From contig JBNGIS010022248.1 of NCBI GenBank assembly GCA_049999725.1, forward strand, positions 1 to 52,298: DNA of 52,298 bases, written 5' to 3'. This DNA comes from Haplomitrium mnioides (lineage: Eukaryota; Marchantiophyta; Haplomitriopsida; Calobryales). A program made the position numbers and the translations under genes. Positions 1 to 10,880 of this stretch are shown in pieces. Below the pieces are notes generated by a model. That model worked only from the letters and a program-made list of their open reading frames with translations. It was not told where the DNA came from and searched no databases. The stretch's first letter is position 1; every line of letters starts with the position of its first letter.

Positions 1-1241
1 TTTTCTGAAAACCCTATAAATATTTTACTTTAGCTCAAAAACTTTTGATGATTTTTTTTGTATCTTACAAATAAATGCCTAGAATGCTTCTAAAGCCTAT
101 TAAATCTTTTAAAATCTTATTGTACATACTTGTATCTAAATTGCCCAACATTTTGTGCCACAATTCAACAAGGCGTTTGGCATTTGGGTAAGTAAAGTAT
201 GCATGTAATTGTGTCATATGCAAGCATGTGGGTTGTGAAGGAATTGTCTATTTATATTGCAAGTCTTTGTTTTTTTTTTTTTTGAGAATGTGGAGGACTT
301 CCTTTCTCTCTTGGTCGATGGTGTGTATATGGAGTTTAAATGCTATGATATCTCAAAAATTAATAAGATTTTGTGTTTTTGTAGGTGTGTATACTACTAC
401 AACTATTTTGAGGACCGTTTATGTGAGAAGTATTACTGTTTTAGGGCCATGTCCTTCCTAAATTTGTTTCTGGTCAATAATTGTTGCAATTATTTAGGAT
501 GAAGGTATAATTCTTGTAAAGCATCTCTTGTTGCTTGAAATTGTGTGTGACGTGCTGATGTCACAATGTAATTTGTTGGCTCTTCCAAAGGGAGTTGATC
601 ACCATGGTATGTAGTGGCATAGAACTTTGGTGATTCAAGTGCTTTGACATATTATTCAATGTGTTGGTTTAATACCAGAAAATTTTCTTGTGGTTTTACT
701 ATAAAGTTGTTTATTTTGTCTTTATATAGCTTAGCAAGATGTGAGAATGCTTTGCATTCTGTTATGCTCTAGAGCTCCACACTTCAACATTTCATGGAGT
801 TAGTATTCCTACCTGTTTAGGCTCTCGAGCTTCTTCTTTCTCGACCTCTTCCACAAAATTATTTTGTTTCTACCACCTTGAGCGGTTGTTCATTCTTCGT
901 GCACCTCTTTCTTTGAACAATGAGTTAAGTCCTATGCTTGGGTATTGTCCACCTCTTCCCTTTAATGTACCCATGTGTCTCTCACCTCTTTGTCTAGTAC
1001 TTATATCATGTGTTGTTGGTGCAACAAATTTTGTTGGAAGTGGGAGGGTTCCAAGTGGGCTTCATTTAGAATTATCAAGAAGCAATATTTGGTGCTTCTT
1101 TACTATCAACAAATGTGCTATCACGTGTGAAAATTGGGAAAAGTTCATATTTCTATATTGGCAAAAAAGATGAGGTTGGATGCATGGAAGGTGGACATGG
1201 TCTTTTCAATCTACTTGTGATCATAAACCGTGTGTTCACAT
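1..1241. other. AT-rich left flank, no gene recognised
   Basis: No open frame here resembles a known protein, and the frames present are short and without recognisable motifs. The stretch is AT-rich with homopolymer runs, such as a T run near 270-283. It is the sequence into which the copia element starting at 1242 inserted. It may be the interior of an older transposon whose 5' LTR remnant lies beyond 7747, but nothing seen proves that. Confidence 0.5.
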
Positions 1242-1466
1242 TGTTAGAGTTAGAGGCAGAGCACTTAATCTCATATGCACACAAAGACATGCAAGAATGT
1301 ACTTCACTATACGGCAGGAGCGCCAACAAATACAGAGGGAAAGAGAGAGCATAAAATGCATCTCAAGCAACCCCATATGTATACACCTAAGCTAACTGGC
1401 CTAACATAACTGTGCGCTAACTAAGGTGGCTGCCAAGTTAACCGGCAGTTAGAGCTCAAAATCTCA
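1242..1466 (-). repeat. 3' LTR of copia element 1
   Basis: Direct repeat of 7182-7406 with six substitutions, lying downstream of the RNase H region in the element's own orientation. The similarity runs three further bases (to 1469), so the true LTR edge may be at 1469 rather than at the TG/CA position. In this copy the TATA-like stretch reads ATATGTATA, where the other LTR has ATATATATA. Confidence 0.9.
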
Positions 1467-4400
1467 ATACTCCCCCTCGAGCTCAAGACACACACTCCAA
1501 GCTGCTTCCGAAACCTATGCAGCTTCTCTGCTCCTAAAGCCTTAGTGAAAATATCAGCCAACTGCTCCTCAGTGCTGATGTACTGCAAGTCAATCACCCT
1601 AGCCAAAACCTTCTCCCAAACAAAATGATAATCCACTTCAATGTGCTTTGAACATGCATGAAAAACTGGGTTACTAGCTAGCTGAATACTGCTTATATTG
1701 TCATAATGGACCCTCACTGGGCCTCTTACAGGGACATCTACATCCTGCAAAAACTTAAGCAACCACATTACCTCACATGTAGCCATTGCTGCCCCTCGAT
1801 ACTCCGACTCTGTGCTTGAGAGGGCAGCAGTTGGTTGCTTCTTGCTGCTCCATGCAACTCTGGCACTTCCAAATGAAAAAACAAAGCCACTAGTAGATCT
1901 CTGGTCACCAGCACTTCCGAAAAATCCTGCGCACAACATCCATGTGTGGCTTCCTTGGAGTCTGCATAAACTGACTGACCAGGCCCACAGCATAACTTAA
2001 ATCTGGCCTGGTGATGGTGCTATATATCAAGCTACCTACCATCTTTCTGAAGCTCGAAGGATCATCTAGTAATTCCCCTTCATGACTGACCAACTTTGTA
2101 TTCTGATCAAGGGGTATGGCAATCGGTTTACAACCTGTCATTCCATATCTAGACAGCATCTCCAATGCATACTGCCTCTGAATCAACCAGATCCCCTGAT
2201 CTGATTTGATCACCTCAATGCCAAGGAAATGCCTCAGCTCACCTAGATCCTTCATCTCAAACTTCGAATGCAGCAAGTTCTTAACTTCCAAAATATCATC
2301 AAGACTACCTCCAGTCAAGATTAAATCATCAACATATATGAGTATGAGCATGGTTCCCTTCTCCGTCCTCCTGACATAAAGAGAATAAACTGAATTCGAA
2401 ATCTGGAACCCAATAGTAACAAGATACTCACCAATCTTGTTCGACCATGCTCGAGGTGCTTGCTTGAGCCCATATAGAGCCTTCTTCAGCCTTCAAACCT
2501 GATTTGGATGGACCAGATCTATGAACCCTTGTGGCTGTACCATATACACCTCCTCTTCCAGCTCCCCATGTAGAAAAGCATTCTTCACGTCCATCTGGTG
2601 TAATGTCCACCGTTTTGCTGCTGCCACTGCAATCACAACTCGGACCGTGGTCATTCTGGCTACAGGGCTGAAAGTCTCCTCATAATCAATACCATGAGTC
2701 TGAGCATACCCCTTCACTACCAGCCTTGCCTTAAACCTGCTTACACTGCCATCTTCATTCCTCTTCACTTTGTAAACCCACTTACAACCGATAGCTTTCT
2801 TACCTGCAGGTAAATCGACCAGATCCCATGTCTGGTTTTTCTCCAAGGCCTTCATCTCTTCAACCATTGCTGTAGTCCATCTGCAATCACTTAGAGCCTC
2901 ATGAAAAACAGCCGGCTCCTTCTCAGTGATTACATGAACCATGTAAGCATGGTGAAGTGAGAATGCACCCTTGTGCATTAATCTGTCCATTGGGTATCTT
3001 ACCCTCTCACTTCTGCGTAGGGGTGGACTCTGTACTGGCTGTAATGGCTGCCCTTGTACATGAGTGGTTGCTGAAATTTCTCTCAGCTCCTCATCTGCAT
3101 CATCATGGACACCACCAGCACCTCCGATCTCTGAATGTGAGCTAGTCAAGGCTTGCAACTCCATATTCATGTTCAACCTCTCCTGCAATATCCCACTGCT
3201 ACTACACTCACCTTGAGGTCCACTGAGCTCCTGAACTTGTTGATTCTCCTCAAGCATCACCTGCTTTCCTTTCACATCAACATATGCATCAACAATCTTT
3301 GGGTTATACCAACTGCTCAGTTCATCAAAAACAACGTCTCTACTCACTCTTACCATACGTGAAGTAGGACAATAACACTTATACCCTTTCTGTTCACCTG
3401 AGTACCCTATGAACACACACTTCTCAGCTTTAGGATCCAGCTTGCTTCTCGTCTCAGCTGGAACATGAACATAAGCAATACAACCGAAAACTTTCAAGTG
3501 TGAAATATCTTGCCTCCTTCCAGTGAACTTCTCTTCGGGTGTCATCCCATGTACAGCAGCTGTAGGCGTGCGGTTCATGATGTACACTGCTGTAGCCGCA
3601 GCTTCTGCCCAATAGTGATGAGGCAAACTCTTCTCATTCATCAAAGCACGTGCTACCTCCGCAACATGCCGATTCTTCCTCTCAACAACTCCATTTTGCT
3701 GAGGCGTATACCTACAAGACTGTTGTCTCTTGATGCTTTCTCTCTGCAAGTATGAACAAAACTTTCCAGAAAAGTACTCACCTCCACCATCAGATCTAAG
3801 GCACTTGATGTGCTACCCTTTCTCCTTCTCCACCATTGCTCGAAAATGTTTGAAGTGTGAAAACACCTCACTCTTCTGCTTCATGAAATAAATCCACATT
3901 TTCCTTGAGCAATCATCAATGAAAGTAACATAATAAGAACACCCACCAAGTGAAGTTGTTCTTGTAGGACCCCATACATCCGAATGTACAACCTCCAGTG
4001 GCCTTCTAGTCGCATATGCTTCATGAGTGAATGGTCGCCTAGTTTGCTTAGCAAACTGATATGCTTCACATATCTTCTGCATGCCCTCCACCTTAAACTT
4101 TGGCAATCCATTTACAACTCCAGATTTCTACATATGTCTCAACCTTGGAATGTTGACATGACCAATCTTCTTGTGCCAAATCTCAATATCTGACACTACT
4201 CCAGTGCCATGAGCAAACATTGCCTCAGTGACATTCTGTATACTCACATCCAACGTGAACATCCTGCCACTCTTTTTACCTGTAGTAATCAGGTTGCAAT
4301 TGTTGCTCCAATCCTCTATATAAACTCCAGTAGGATTGAATCTCACCTGCATATTTTGCTCTACACACTGCCCAACCGAAATTAGATTCTTTTGTATCCT

Positions 4401-5582
4401 AGGCACGTGTAAAACATCCTCCAAACACTTGGTCTCTCCATTCTCCATCATAACAAGAACACGGCCAATCTTCTGGATATGATGCATAGAAGAGTCACCG
4501 GTCTCAACATACCCAGGTGTACTCATATCTCTGGTCTCCTTGAACCACTCTCCATGACCTGCCATGTGGTTCGAACATGCGGAATCTATGAACCACTTAT
4601 CCTCAACTCCAGCTTGTGCACTAGACCCTGCTGAGAATCCATGCTGCATGACAAACAACGACCCTTTGCCGATATTGGATTCTACATAATTACCCTATGC
4701 AGTGTTTCCTTTCATATCATTCTGCTTCTTGTAACAATCCTTAGCCATATGACCGGACTTGCCACAGTAATAACACTCTGTACCTGGCATGTTGTGCTGA
4801 CCTCCACGTCATGGGTTTCTCCCCCTGCCTCTGGTCTGGCCTCTGCCACCATACTACTGCTGGGAGTTGGACTGTGTTGGTCCACTAGAGCGTCCTCTAC
4901 CAATGTTGCCTCTAGCTGTATTTCTGAATCTTCCTCTACCCCGATTCGAGTAGAACACCTGCTCAGTATTGCTTTGACTACTTGAGGCTCCCCTTCCAAG
5001 GTCAAGCTCTTCAGCAACAAGCATCGCGATGAGTTGCGCAAAGGAAGTGGTTCCCTCACGTGTCCTCATGGATGTCTTGAACTGCTTGTACTCCTTACCC
5101 AAACCATTCAAACATATAGCAACCATGGCACTCTCTTTCACGTGCTCTCCAACATTTGCTAACTGCTCAGCCAAAGACTTAATCTTCAAAGCAAACGCAT
5201 TGACGTTCATCCTCTCCTTTTGCAGATTAAAGAACTCCATCTGCAAAGTCAACTTGCGTGCATCTGAAGTAATGGCATACCTCTCCTTGAGCAAATCCCA
5301 AGCCTCCTTGGGTGTCTTGGCTGCCGACACATATCCCATCATCTTGTCGTCGACACTTATAGTCAGCCAATAGAGAAGGCGATGTACCTTAGCAATATGT
5401 GCTTTGTAACACTGCATGTCGTCAACAGTTGGCAATGGACCAAGTACAGGCTCCTCCTCTTCGCCTGTGATGAGTTCCCAAAACTCTTTCCCTTTGATAA
5501 AATTCGTCATACGGACTAACCAAACTGAATAATTGTGCTTATTCAGCTTGTCAGTCACAATCTGGGAAATACCATCCGCCAT
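1421..5582 (-). pseudogene. Copia gag-pol polyprotein, degenerate
   Basis: One reading frame runs from an ATG at 5582 (protein start MADGISQ) almost to the end. Domains in order are a UBN2-type Gag; a CCHC knuckle (C-YY-C-GKSG-H-MAKD-C) near 4760; protease with active-site triplet D-S-A near 4590; the GAG-pre-integrase/HHCC region near 4110-4180; the integrase core at 3700-4000; reverse transcriptase with YVDD near 2330; and RNase H ending with the ADIFTKAL motif. In-frame stops lie at 4854-4856, 4809-4811, 4695-4697, 4128-4130, 3813-3815 and 2493-2495. The second Cys of the integrase zinc motif is Tyr. Near 1920 the frame shifts and roughly 30 codons expected in the family are absent, including the first RNase H Asp block. 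The element cannot make its own enzymes. Confidence 0.92.
1467..1482 (-). other. Polypurine tract of copia element 1
   Basis: On the minus strand this reads GAGGGGGAGTAT directly before the LTR start TGAGATT. It is the classical primer for plus-strand DNA synthesis in copia elements, and its position fixes both the orientation and the LTR boundary. Confidence 0.85.
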
Positions 5583-7169
5583 GTGAACACAATGTAAACA
5601 AATCAACCAGGTAAGTAGAATCAGGTGTCGAGATGAAATCAGAAAAAAAATCTGGTTTTGACCCTCATGAAATCTGCAGATCAGAAAACATGACTCCTCT
5701 GTTCCAAACTAGTGATTAAATAGAGAAAAATAAGACCCCTATTAGAAAAACACTTAATAGTTCTTATAGCATAATAGTTCTTATCGCTAAGTTGTTCTTA
5801 TTTAGGAAGTTCTTATAACTAATTTGTTCTTATGCAGGAAGTTCTTATTACTTTATAGTTCTTCTTTGAATAAGAACAAAGTTTATTATTAGAATGGTGA
5901 CTTAAGGAAGGGCTGAGAGAGCTCCTTCGTTGAGCTCCTCTCACAAAAGATAGGCCCGCTTGTTCTGCTCACGGCGACTTCGTAAAATCAGGCAGTATCC
6001 TTCGAGCAGCACATAGCAGAGTGAGCGGCGATCGATCTTCTTCTATAAATCTGCTTCAGTAAAGGTCAAATTGTGGAAAATCTTCGTCGAATTGCACTTC
6101 GATTGCTGCTCCGAACCAGAGCAGCTCTTCAACGCTGCTTCGATTGCTCGGCATCAAATTGGCTGGTCTCTTCCGCTGATCTTGATGATTGCATGCAGCC
6201 GGCGATCGTCTTCTTCAAGCGATCAGATTGTGAGCCTCTTCGATTCAGCAACACAGCTCGCAAGACCGTCCCTGATCTTCCTGCCTTTGCAATCTTTGTC
6301 GCTGCCAATTTTTCTGTGTAGGACTGTGCTTTTCTTTGGCGCTCTGTTTGCATGCGAGGACTTCCAGCATTCAACTGGGATTTTCTTTGTAGCTTCACTC
6401 CTAGCAAAAATCAGAACCACCTTGGGCGTGGCACCTTCATGCATGTATGGTGCTGCCAATTCTCATCCTTCGATTAGTTCCTAGATCCTGCTGTTCCTTT
6501 GATCATTCACGGTGCCATGATGCATTGAGTGCCAGCTTCCTTTTCTTGATGCGCAATGGCCCCTCGTCTCTTTCTACGCAATAATACTTCACCCATGTAG
6601 AACAATTCAGAGGATGAATTCTTCTTGTTGTTTACTGCTGTCTACGTATGCCACAGCGGCTATGGCAAAAAATGTTTCTTACGGTTCCTCGATCTCCTAT
6701 TAACTCCGCTGTTTGTAGTAGGGTCCTGTATTCCATCCAAGGCTCGAGCAGCGTGAAGAGAGGCTCAAGTGCTTTGAGTGCGATTCTGGCAGAACTGTTC
6801 GAGTGCTGTGTCGAAGCTTGCCTTTTAGCTTCCAATCGAGGCGCTTCAACTGTGCGACTCGTTTTCAATCAAGAAGAACATAATCAACTATCAGCATAAC
6901 ATGCACAATGGAGATTTAAAGAAGAACAGGGCTTTCACCTTTCTTCAATATAACCAGGCTGCCTCTCCGCAGCCGGAAAAAAAATTTCAAGAATCGCCTT
7001 TAGAACTCCTTGAGTTCTATTTTGCACCCAGTTAGTGCAAATCACATATGCTCCTCCTGAGCATGTAGCAAGCTGACGCGGGACACTCCTCCTTGTGATG
7101 ACTCTCTCAAGTAACTCCCCTTAACAAAAAGATCTCTGCACACTTCTCATAAACTCAACAGCAACCTAA
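5583..7169 (-). other. Unusually long untranslated leader of copia element 1
   Basis: About 1.6 kb separates the primer-binding site from the Gag ATG. Most copia elements have well under a few hundred bases here. The part at 5880-7000 is GC-richer than the flanks, has several short open frames on both strands and resembles no domain I recognise. The part next to gag (5750-5880) is an array of spaced ATAAGAAC motifs. A captured host fragment or a packaging/regulatory leader are both possible. Confidence 0.6.
5760..5877 (-). repeat. Array of ATAAGAAC motifs in the leader
   Basis: On the plus strand GTTCTTAT occurs at 5760, 5777, 5794, 5809, 5826 and 5841. A one-base variant (GTTCTTCT) lies at 5858 and an inverted copy (ATAAGAAC) at 5870-5877. 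The start-to-start spacing is 15 or 17 bases throughout while the spacer sequences differ. It lies about 180-300 bases upstream of gag in the element's sense orientation. Confidence 0.85.
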
Positions 7170-7181
7170 GCTCTGATACCA
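7170..7181 (-). other. Primer-binding site (initiator tRNA-Met) of copia element 1
   Basis: The minus strand reads TGGTATCAGAGC immediately after the 5' LTR. It matches the reverse complement of the 3' end of plant initiator tRNA-Met, the usual copia minus-strand primer. Confidence 0.92.
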
Positions 7182-7406
7182 TGTTAGAGTTAGAGGTAGA
7201 GCACTTAATCTCATATGCACACAAAGACATGCAAGAATGTACTTCACTATACGGCAGGAGCGCCAACAAATACAGAGGGGAAGAGAGAGCATAAAATGCA
7301 TCTCAAGCAGCCCCATATATATACACCTAAGCTAACTGGCCTAACATAACTGTGCGCTAACTAAGGTGGCTGCAAAGTTAACCGGCAGTTAGAGCTCGAA
7401 ATCTCA
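7182..7406 (-). repeat. 5' LTR of copia element 1
   Basis: Copy of 1242-1466 that abuts the primer-binding site and so is the promoter-bearing LTR. A TATATATAT stretch at 7315-7323 (minus strand) is a candidate TATA box. Confidence 0.9.
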
Positions 7407-7746
7407 ATAAATCCCAGAACCTCATTCTTGACACTTCTCATTGTATGACACTTGCAACACTCTAGTCAATCCACAATTTCAAAAGTCTAATACAAAATAA
7501 AGATTGTGCAACTCCAAACTTCGGCTAAGTGACCATAGAGTAAAGAAATAGTAGATTATATTCTATTACTTGATGAATAAACTCAAAGTCAAAATGGTAA
7601 ACTAATCATTGCTTAAACAGCTGCTTATTTATATACTGGATTTGGATACTAACAGGAGTGACAAGTGGAAACCTATATGCAACATAAATCCCTCTATCCA
7701 TCTCGTCAATCAATTCACAAATCTTCCAACATGCAAGAAAAACCTT
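7407..7746. other. Flank between two retroelements, no gene
   Basis: Short AT-rich sequence between the right edge of copia element 1 and a second primer-binding site. If the older element at 7747-8160 is real, this would be the start of its internal region on the minus strand. No Gag-like frame is recognisable. Confidence 0.4.
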
Positions 7747-7916
7747 GCTCTGATACCACTTTAAAAACTCTTGGCTAACAAGTAGCACATCAAGATACTC
7801 TTGTGCTAAGAAGATAAACTCAACAAGAAAGGAAAGGAAAAGAGAAAAAAGAGTGAAATAGATTTCTTTCTAGACTTTCCAAATTTTCAAATCAAGGAGA
7901 AAGGCCAAACCCTCTC

Positions 7917-7924
7917 TATTTATA
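7917..7924 (-). promoter_or_regulatory. TATA box of the remnant LTR
   Basis: The minus strand reads TATAAATAGAG, a near-consensus plant TATA box, about 160 bases upstream of the primer-binding site. That is the expected place for an LTR U3/R boundary. Confidence 0.6.
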
Positions 7925-7994
7925 CTTCATTTACAAGAATTCACTAAGAAGTCGTCTCAGTTTTTAGAAACCTTCATTGGTCACTTACTAGCCC

Positions 7995-8100
7995 TTCTAG
8001 AATCTTCTATGCTTTCTGCAATTTCTAGAAGCTTCTCTTCTAGAGACTTATTTCTTCATCTAGAAGCGTCTCTAATCTTCTCAAACCTTCTAGAAGCTTC
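7995..8100 (-). promoter_or_regulatory. Cluster of heat-shock elements in the remnant LTR
   Basis: Three perfect three-unit heat-shock elements (TTC-nn-GAA-nn-TTC) are present: 7995-8007 (TTCTAGAATCTTC), 8023-8035 and 8088-8100 (both TTCTAGAAGCTTC). Imperfect copies lie around 8038-8070 and 8124-8135. They start about 70 bases upstream of the TATA box in the element's orientation. HSF-binding elements in an LTR are known from the heat-activated Arabidopsis copia element ONSEN; relatedness to ONSEN is not claimed. Confidence 0.65.
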
Positions 8101-8348
8101 ACTAAGCTTCTTCTTCTCCTATCTTCTAAAGCTTCTCTTAGCTTCTTCTTTCAAAAACTTCTTCTCTACTAACTAACTTTAGCAATAGCTGAATCTAGAT
8201 GATTTGCTAAGTTCAGTGGACCTCATTACACTCACTTGCTTAGTGGAAGGAGAATCGTATTGAGTATAAGAAATCAATTTCATTATAGCAAAGAGTGAGT
8301 GTGATACTGTTTCAAGTTTTCTTGAAAGATATTGTGCATCAAATTGTT

Positions 8349-8489
8349 GATAGAGGTAATTATATAGATGGTGTAGATATAGAATGATTAATTGTGATAA
8401 AGTTGATTATATAGATGGTGTAGATATACAATGATTAATTGTGATAGAGGTGATTATGTAGATGGTGTAGATATACAAAGATTAATTGT
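8349..8489. repeat. 47-bp tandem repeat, three copies
   Basis: Units at 8349-8395, 8396-8442 and 8443-8489 share the core TAGATGGTGTAGATATA and differ at a few positions each. This is a short minisatellite in AT-rich intergenic sequence. Confidence 0.85.
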
Positions 8490-10440
8490 GCTACAACTAT
8501 AGTTATATAGGCATTTTGTTCTAACGTAGAAGACTTTGTAAGTATTAACGTTGAGTTGACATACTTTTAATACGAGGAGGAAATTTGAAAAATAGAAAAT
8601 AGCATGCCAATGGCTATATTGTTTTGCATGTAGTATAATGTTATGTTGTGAAGCGCAATAAGAATTCTTGCTACTTATGTGCAAGTTTAGAGTAGAGTAT
8701 AGACCAATTGTTGTTATGCAATTATCATGCTTACTACAAGTTGTTTTCATATTTATCATAAGTAGATCAACTTTTTTTTTCCATCTCATTTATATTATGT
8801 TCGCTTTCCATAGAGGTTTATAAAGATGATTACATCTCTTAGAGCCGTGTGAGAGATGTAAAAAAAAAATCATACAATAATGTATTATAGTTTTTACTTG
8901 TTTTCTATATAATGAATTTAATTAATTTGTCTAGTTACTTGGACAACAATTCAACATGACATGAAGCAAACAATCTCAATGCACTTGTAAGCACAAAGAT
9001 TTGATGATGAAGATGCATAGAGTGAGGTAGATATGTTAATTTTTCTATACTTTGCAATTATATTTGCATTTACGTTATATAGTCACTATATCTTACTAAG
9101 CGATTGAAACAAATTCAATTGTATAAGGTTGTTTAACATCACTCTTATCAAAAGCAAAGTGGTTTGCTCATAACATAACATAGATAATCACTTAGTTCAA
9201 GGTCATTTAGCTCGTTCATTCATAGTAGGATAATCTCAATGTATTAACTCAAAAACAAATTAAACATCATATGTTTTAGCTAACAAATAAAGTATATTTG
9301 TAATGTAACTTGTTTGTGCAATAATTTGACTGGTTTTTGTCTAGCAATTGTGTGTTTATTCTCAAGCTTCATTTTTAAGTTCATTGTCGATTGTTCTTAT
9401 TTATTTGACTTGTAAGCTCTTATTCATAAAGCAAATCTAAGAGGAGAATGTTGGATTGAATTAGAAAAATGGGATAATTGTTGGGTAGAAGTTTATCAAG
9501 AACATCAAACAAACCATTTTTAGTGCTTGAACATTGTTTTTGCCTCTCAATAATTAACTTTCTCAATCCAAATATGAATTATACATATTTTGGTTGTTCT
9601 ATATACTTGTAGCATATACTCACTTGTTGTCCAATCTTTTAATGTTTTCATATGTTCTCTATTCATATAATGTATTTGAGTACTACACTTCACAAAAGTT
9701 CTTTTCGTATGTATGGACTTAAAATAACTAAACTAGAAACTTGTATGGTTTGAAGATGTGACAAAGTGTGAACGAGCACACAAATTAACGTAACCTTATT
9801 GACCTCTCTAACTATGCGTAGAATATTCAAGACCTGATTATTACAAATTTCTTGTCATGTTTACCTTCTCTTTTAAGTAAAACCCAAAATTTATTCTAAT
9901 TATATAGCATTATCTTATAAGCTCAATGTCAAAATTTTACCATAATACGATATTTAAGTCTTTTGTTAACATAAACTTCACCCAAAAAGATCTTGCAATA
10001 GAAGATTTATACAAATAAGCATCTACAAATGATAACTTTTCTTAAGTTTCTCTAGTAAAATATTGATGAGAAAAAAAGTACAAACACAATTGTTATATTC
10101 CATATAAGTTATAGAGCAATCAAAGTACAAGCATGGGTTTCAACTAAGTACAAGCATCAATGAACAATTGTTTGAAATCTTGATCAACTTTACTAAAACT
10201 TCAATTTTCATCTTTCAAAATTGCTCTTTGCAAAGGCAGCTAAATGTTATTTTATTTTATAAAATTTGTGTATAATAAAAACAAACAAATTTGACATTGA
10301 GACTGACATCTATTTCATATACTTATACAAGGGATTTGCAAAGGGATTTGCTAACAAAAACTAATAATCATAAACTCCAAGCATATGCTCAAAACTCAAC
10401 TCTAATCAAAGGTGCAACCAGCTAAATGTAGTTGCAAATT
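8490..10440. other. AT-rich intergenic stretch, no gene recognised
   Basis: No coding frame of note. At 9439-9450 the plus strand reads AAGAGGAGAA followed by TGTTGGATT, which looks like a polypurine tract and the first bases of a copia LTR. No partner LTR or coding remnant supports it. The rest is featureless to me. Confidence 0.45.
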
Positions 10441-10484
10441 GTCATCAAGTGTCTGGAGCTGATGTACCTAGGTGGAAGCATGGC

Positions 10485-10594
10485 AGCAGAAGTTCCCAGA
10501 AGAAGAGAGGCAACCATAATTGGTTCATGTAGCTGAGGAATGCTTGGACTCTGCAAGAATTGTCTTCAAAGAGGCCAGAGAATCACCCCTGGAT
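10485..10594. repeat. Dispersed repeat, copy 1
   Basis: This 110-bp segment aligns without gaps to 36244-36353 in TIC236 intron 13 at roughly 70% identity by eye, including GAAGAAGAGAG, GCTGAG-AATGCTTG and TGCAAG blocks. It is probably part of an old transposon family. Confidence 0.6.
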
Positions 10595-10634
10595 CTCATA
10601 GTACCATGGGCATGTGAAGATGATATGGCGTTTG

Positions 10635-10708
10635 TCATCAAGGGCTCTGAGATCACGTCTAAGGCAGACCAACATCAAGGGCTCTGAGATCACATTAAAG
10701 GCAGACCA
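10635..10708. repeat. 37-bp tandem duplication
   Basis: Two head-to-tail copies, 10635-10671 and 10672-10708, sharing CATCAAGGGCTCTGAGATCA and differing at a few bases. Confidence 0.85.
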
Positions 10709-10720
10709 ACACCTCCGTGG

Positions 10721-10880
10721 TCACCATGTTGTTGACCTTGAACCGCTTGGCTATTTCACATCACCTTGTTGTTGACCTTGAACCACTTGGCTGTTTTGCA
10801 TCACCTTGTTGTTGACCTTGAACCACTTGGCTGTTTTGCATCACCTTCTTGTTGACCTTGCTCCACTTGGCTGTCTTGCA
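10721..10880. repeat. 40-bp tandem repeat, four copies
   Basis: Units at 10721, 10761, 10801 and 10841, each 40 bp, built on TTGTTGACCTTGAACCACTT. The second and third are identical; the outer two have diverged. There are no spacers, so it is not a CRISPR array. Confidence 0.9.

Larger units (their letters stand above)
1242..7406 (-). mobile_element. Ty1/copia LTR retrotransposon, full-length but inactivated
   Basis: The two ends are near-identical 225-bp direct repeats (1242-1466 and 7182-7406) bounded by TG and CA. Between them on the minus strand lie, in order, a primer-binding site complementary to initiator tRNA-Met, a 1.6-kb leader, gag, protease, integrase, reverse transcriptase and RNase H, then a polypurine tract. 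This integrase-before-RT order defines Ty1/copia (Pseudoviridae-type). The LTRs differ at 6 of 225 positions (about 97% identity), so insertion was fairly recent on an evolutionary scale. Six in-frame stops and a frameshifting deletion in RNase H make it non-coding. No convincing 5-bp target-site duplication is visible: the flanks read CACAT and ATAAA. Confidence 0.93.
7747..8160 (-). mobile_element. Remnant 5' end of an older copia-like element
   Basis: TGGTATCAGAGC on the minus strand at 7747-7758 is a second initiator-tRNA primer-binding site, so an LTR should lie just to its right. That stretch contains a TATA box (TATAAATA, minus strand, 7917-7924) and, further upstream in the same orientation, a cluster of heat-shock elements. 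The outer LTR border and a partner LTR were not found. The base just before the primer-binding site is not the usual CA, so the copy is old or rearranged. Confidence 0.6.

Noticed and set aside
1237-7411. Target-site duplication for copia element 1
   Set aside because: The 5 bases outside the LTRs (CACAT and ATAAA) do not match, nor do they if the LTR edge is moved by three bases.
7606-7788. 60-codon frame covering the second primer-binding site
   Set aside because: It overlaps a non-coding primer-binding site and LTR edge and has no similarity to Gag.
10721-10880. CRISPR-like spacing of 40-bp units
   Set aside because: The units abut directly without spacers, and the genome is eukaryotic.
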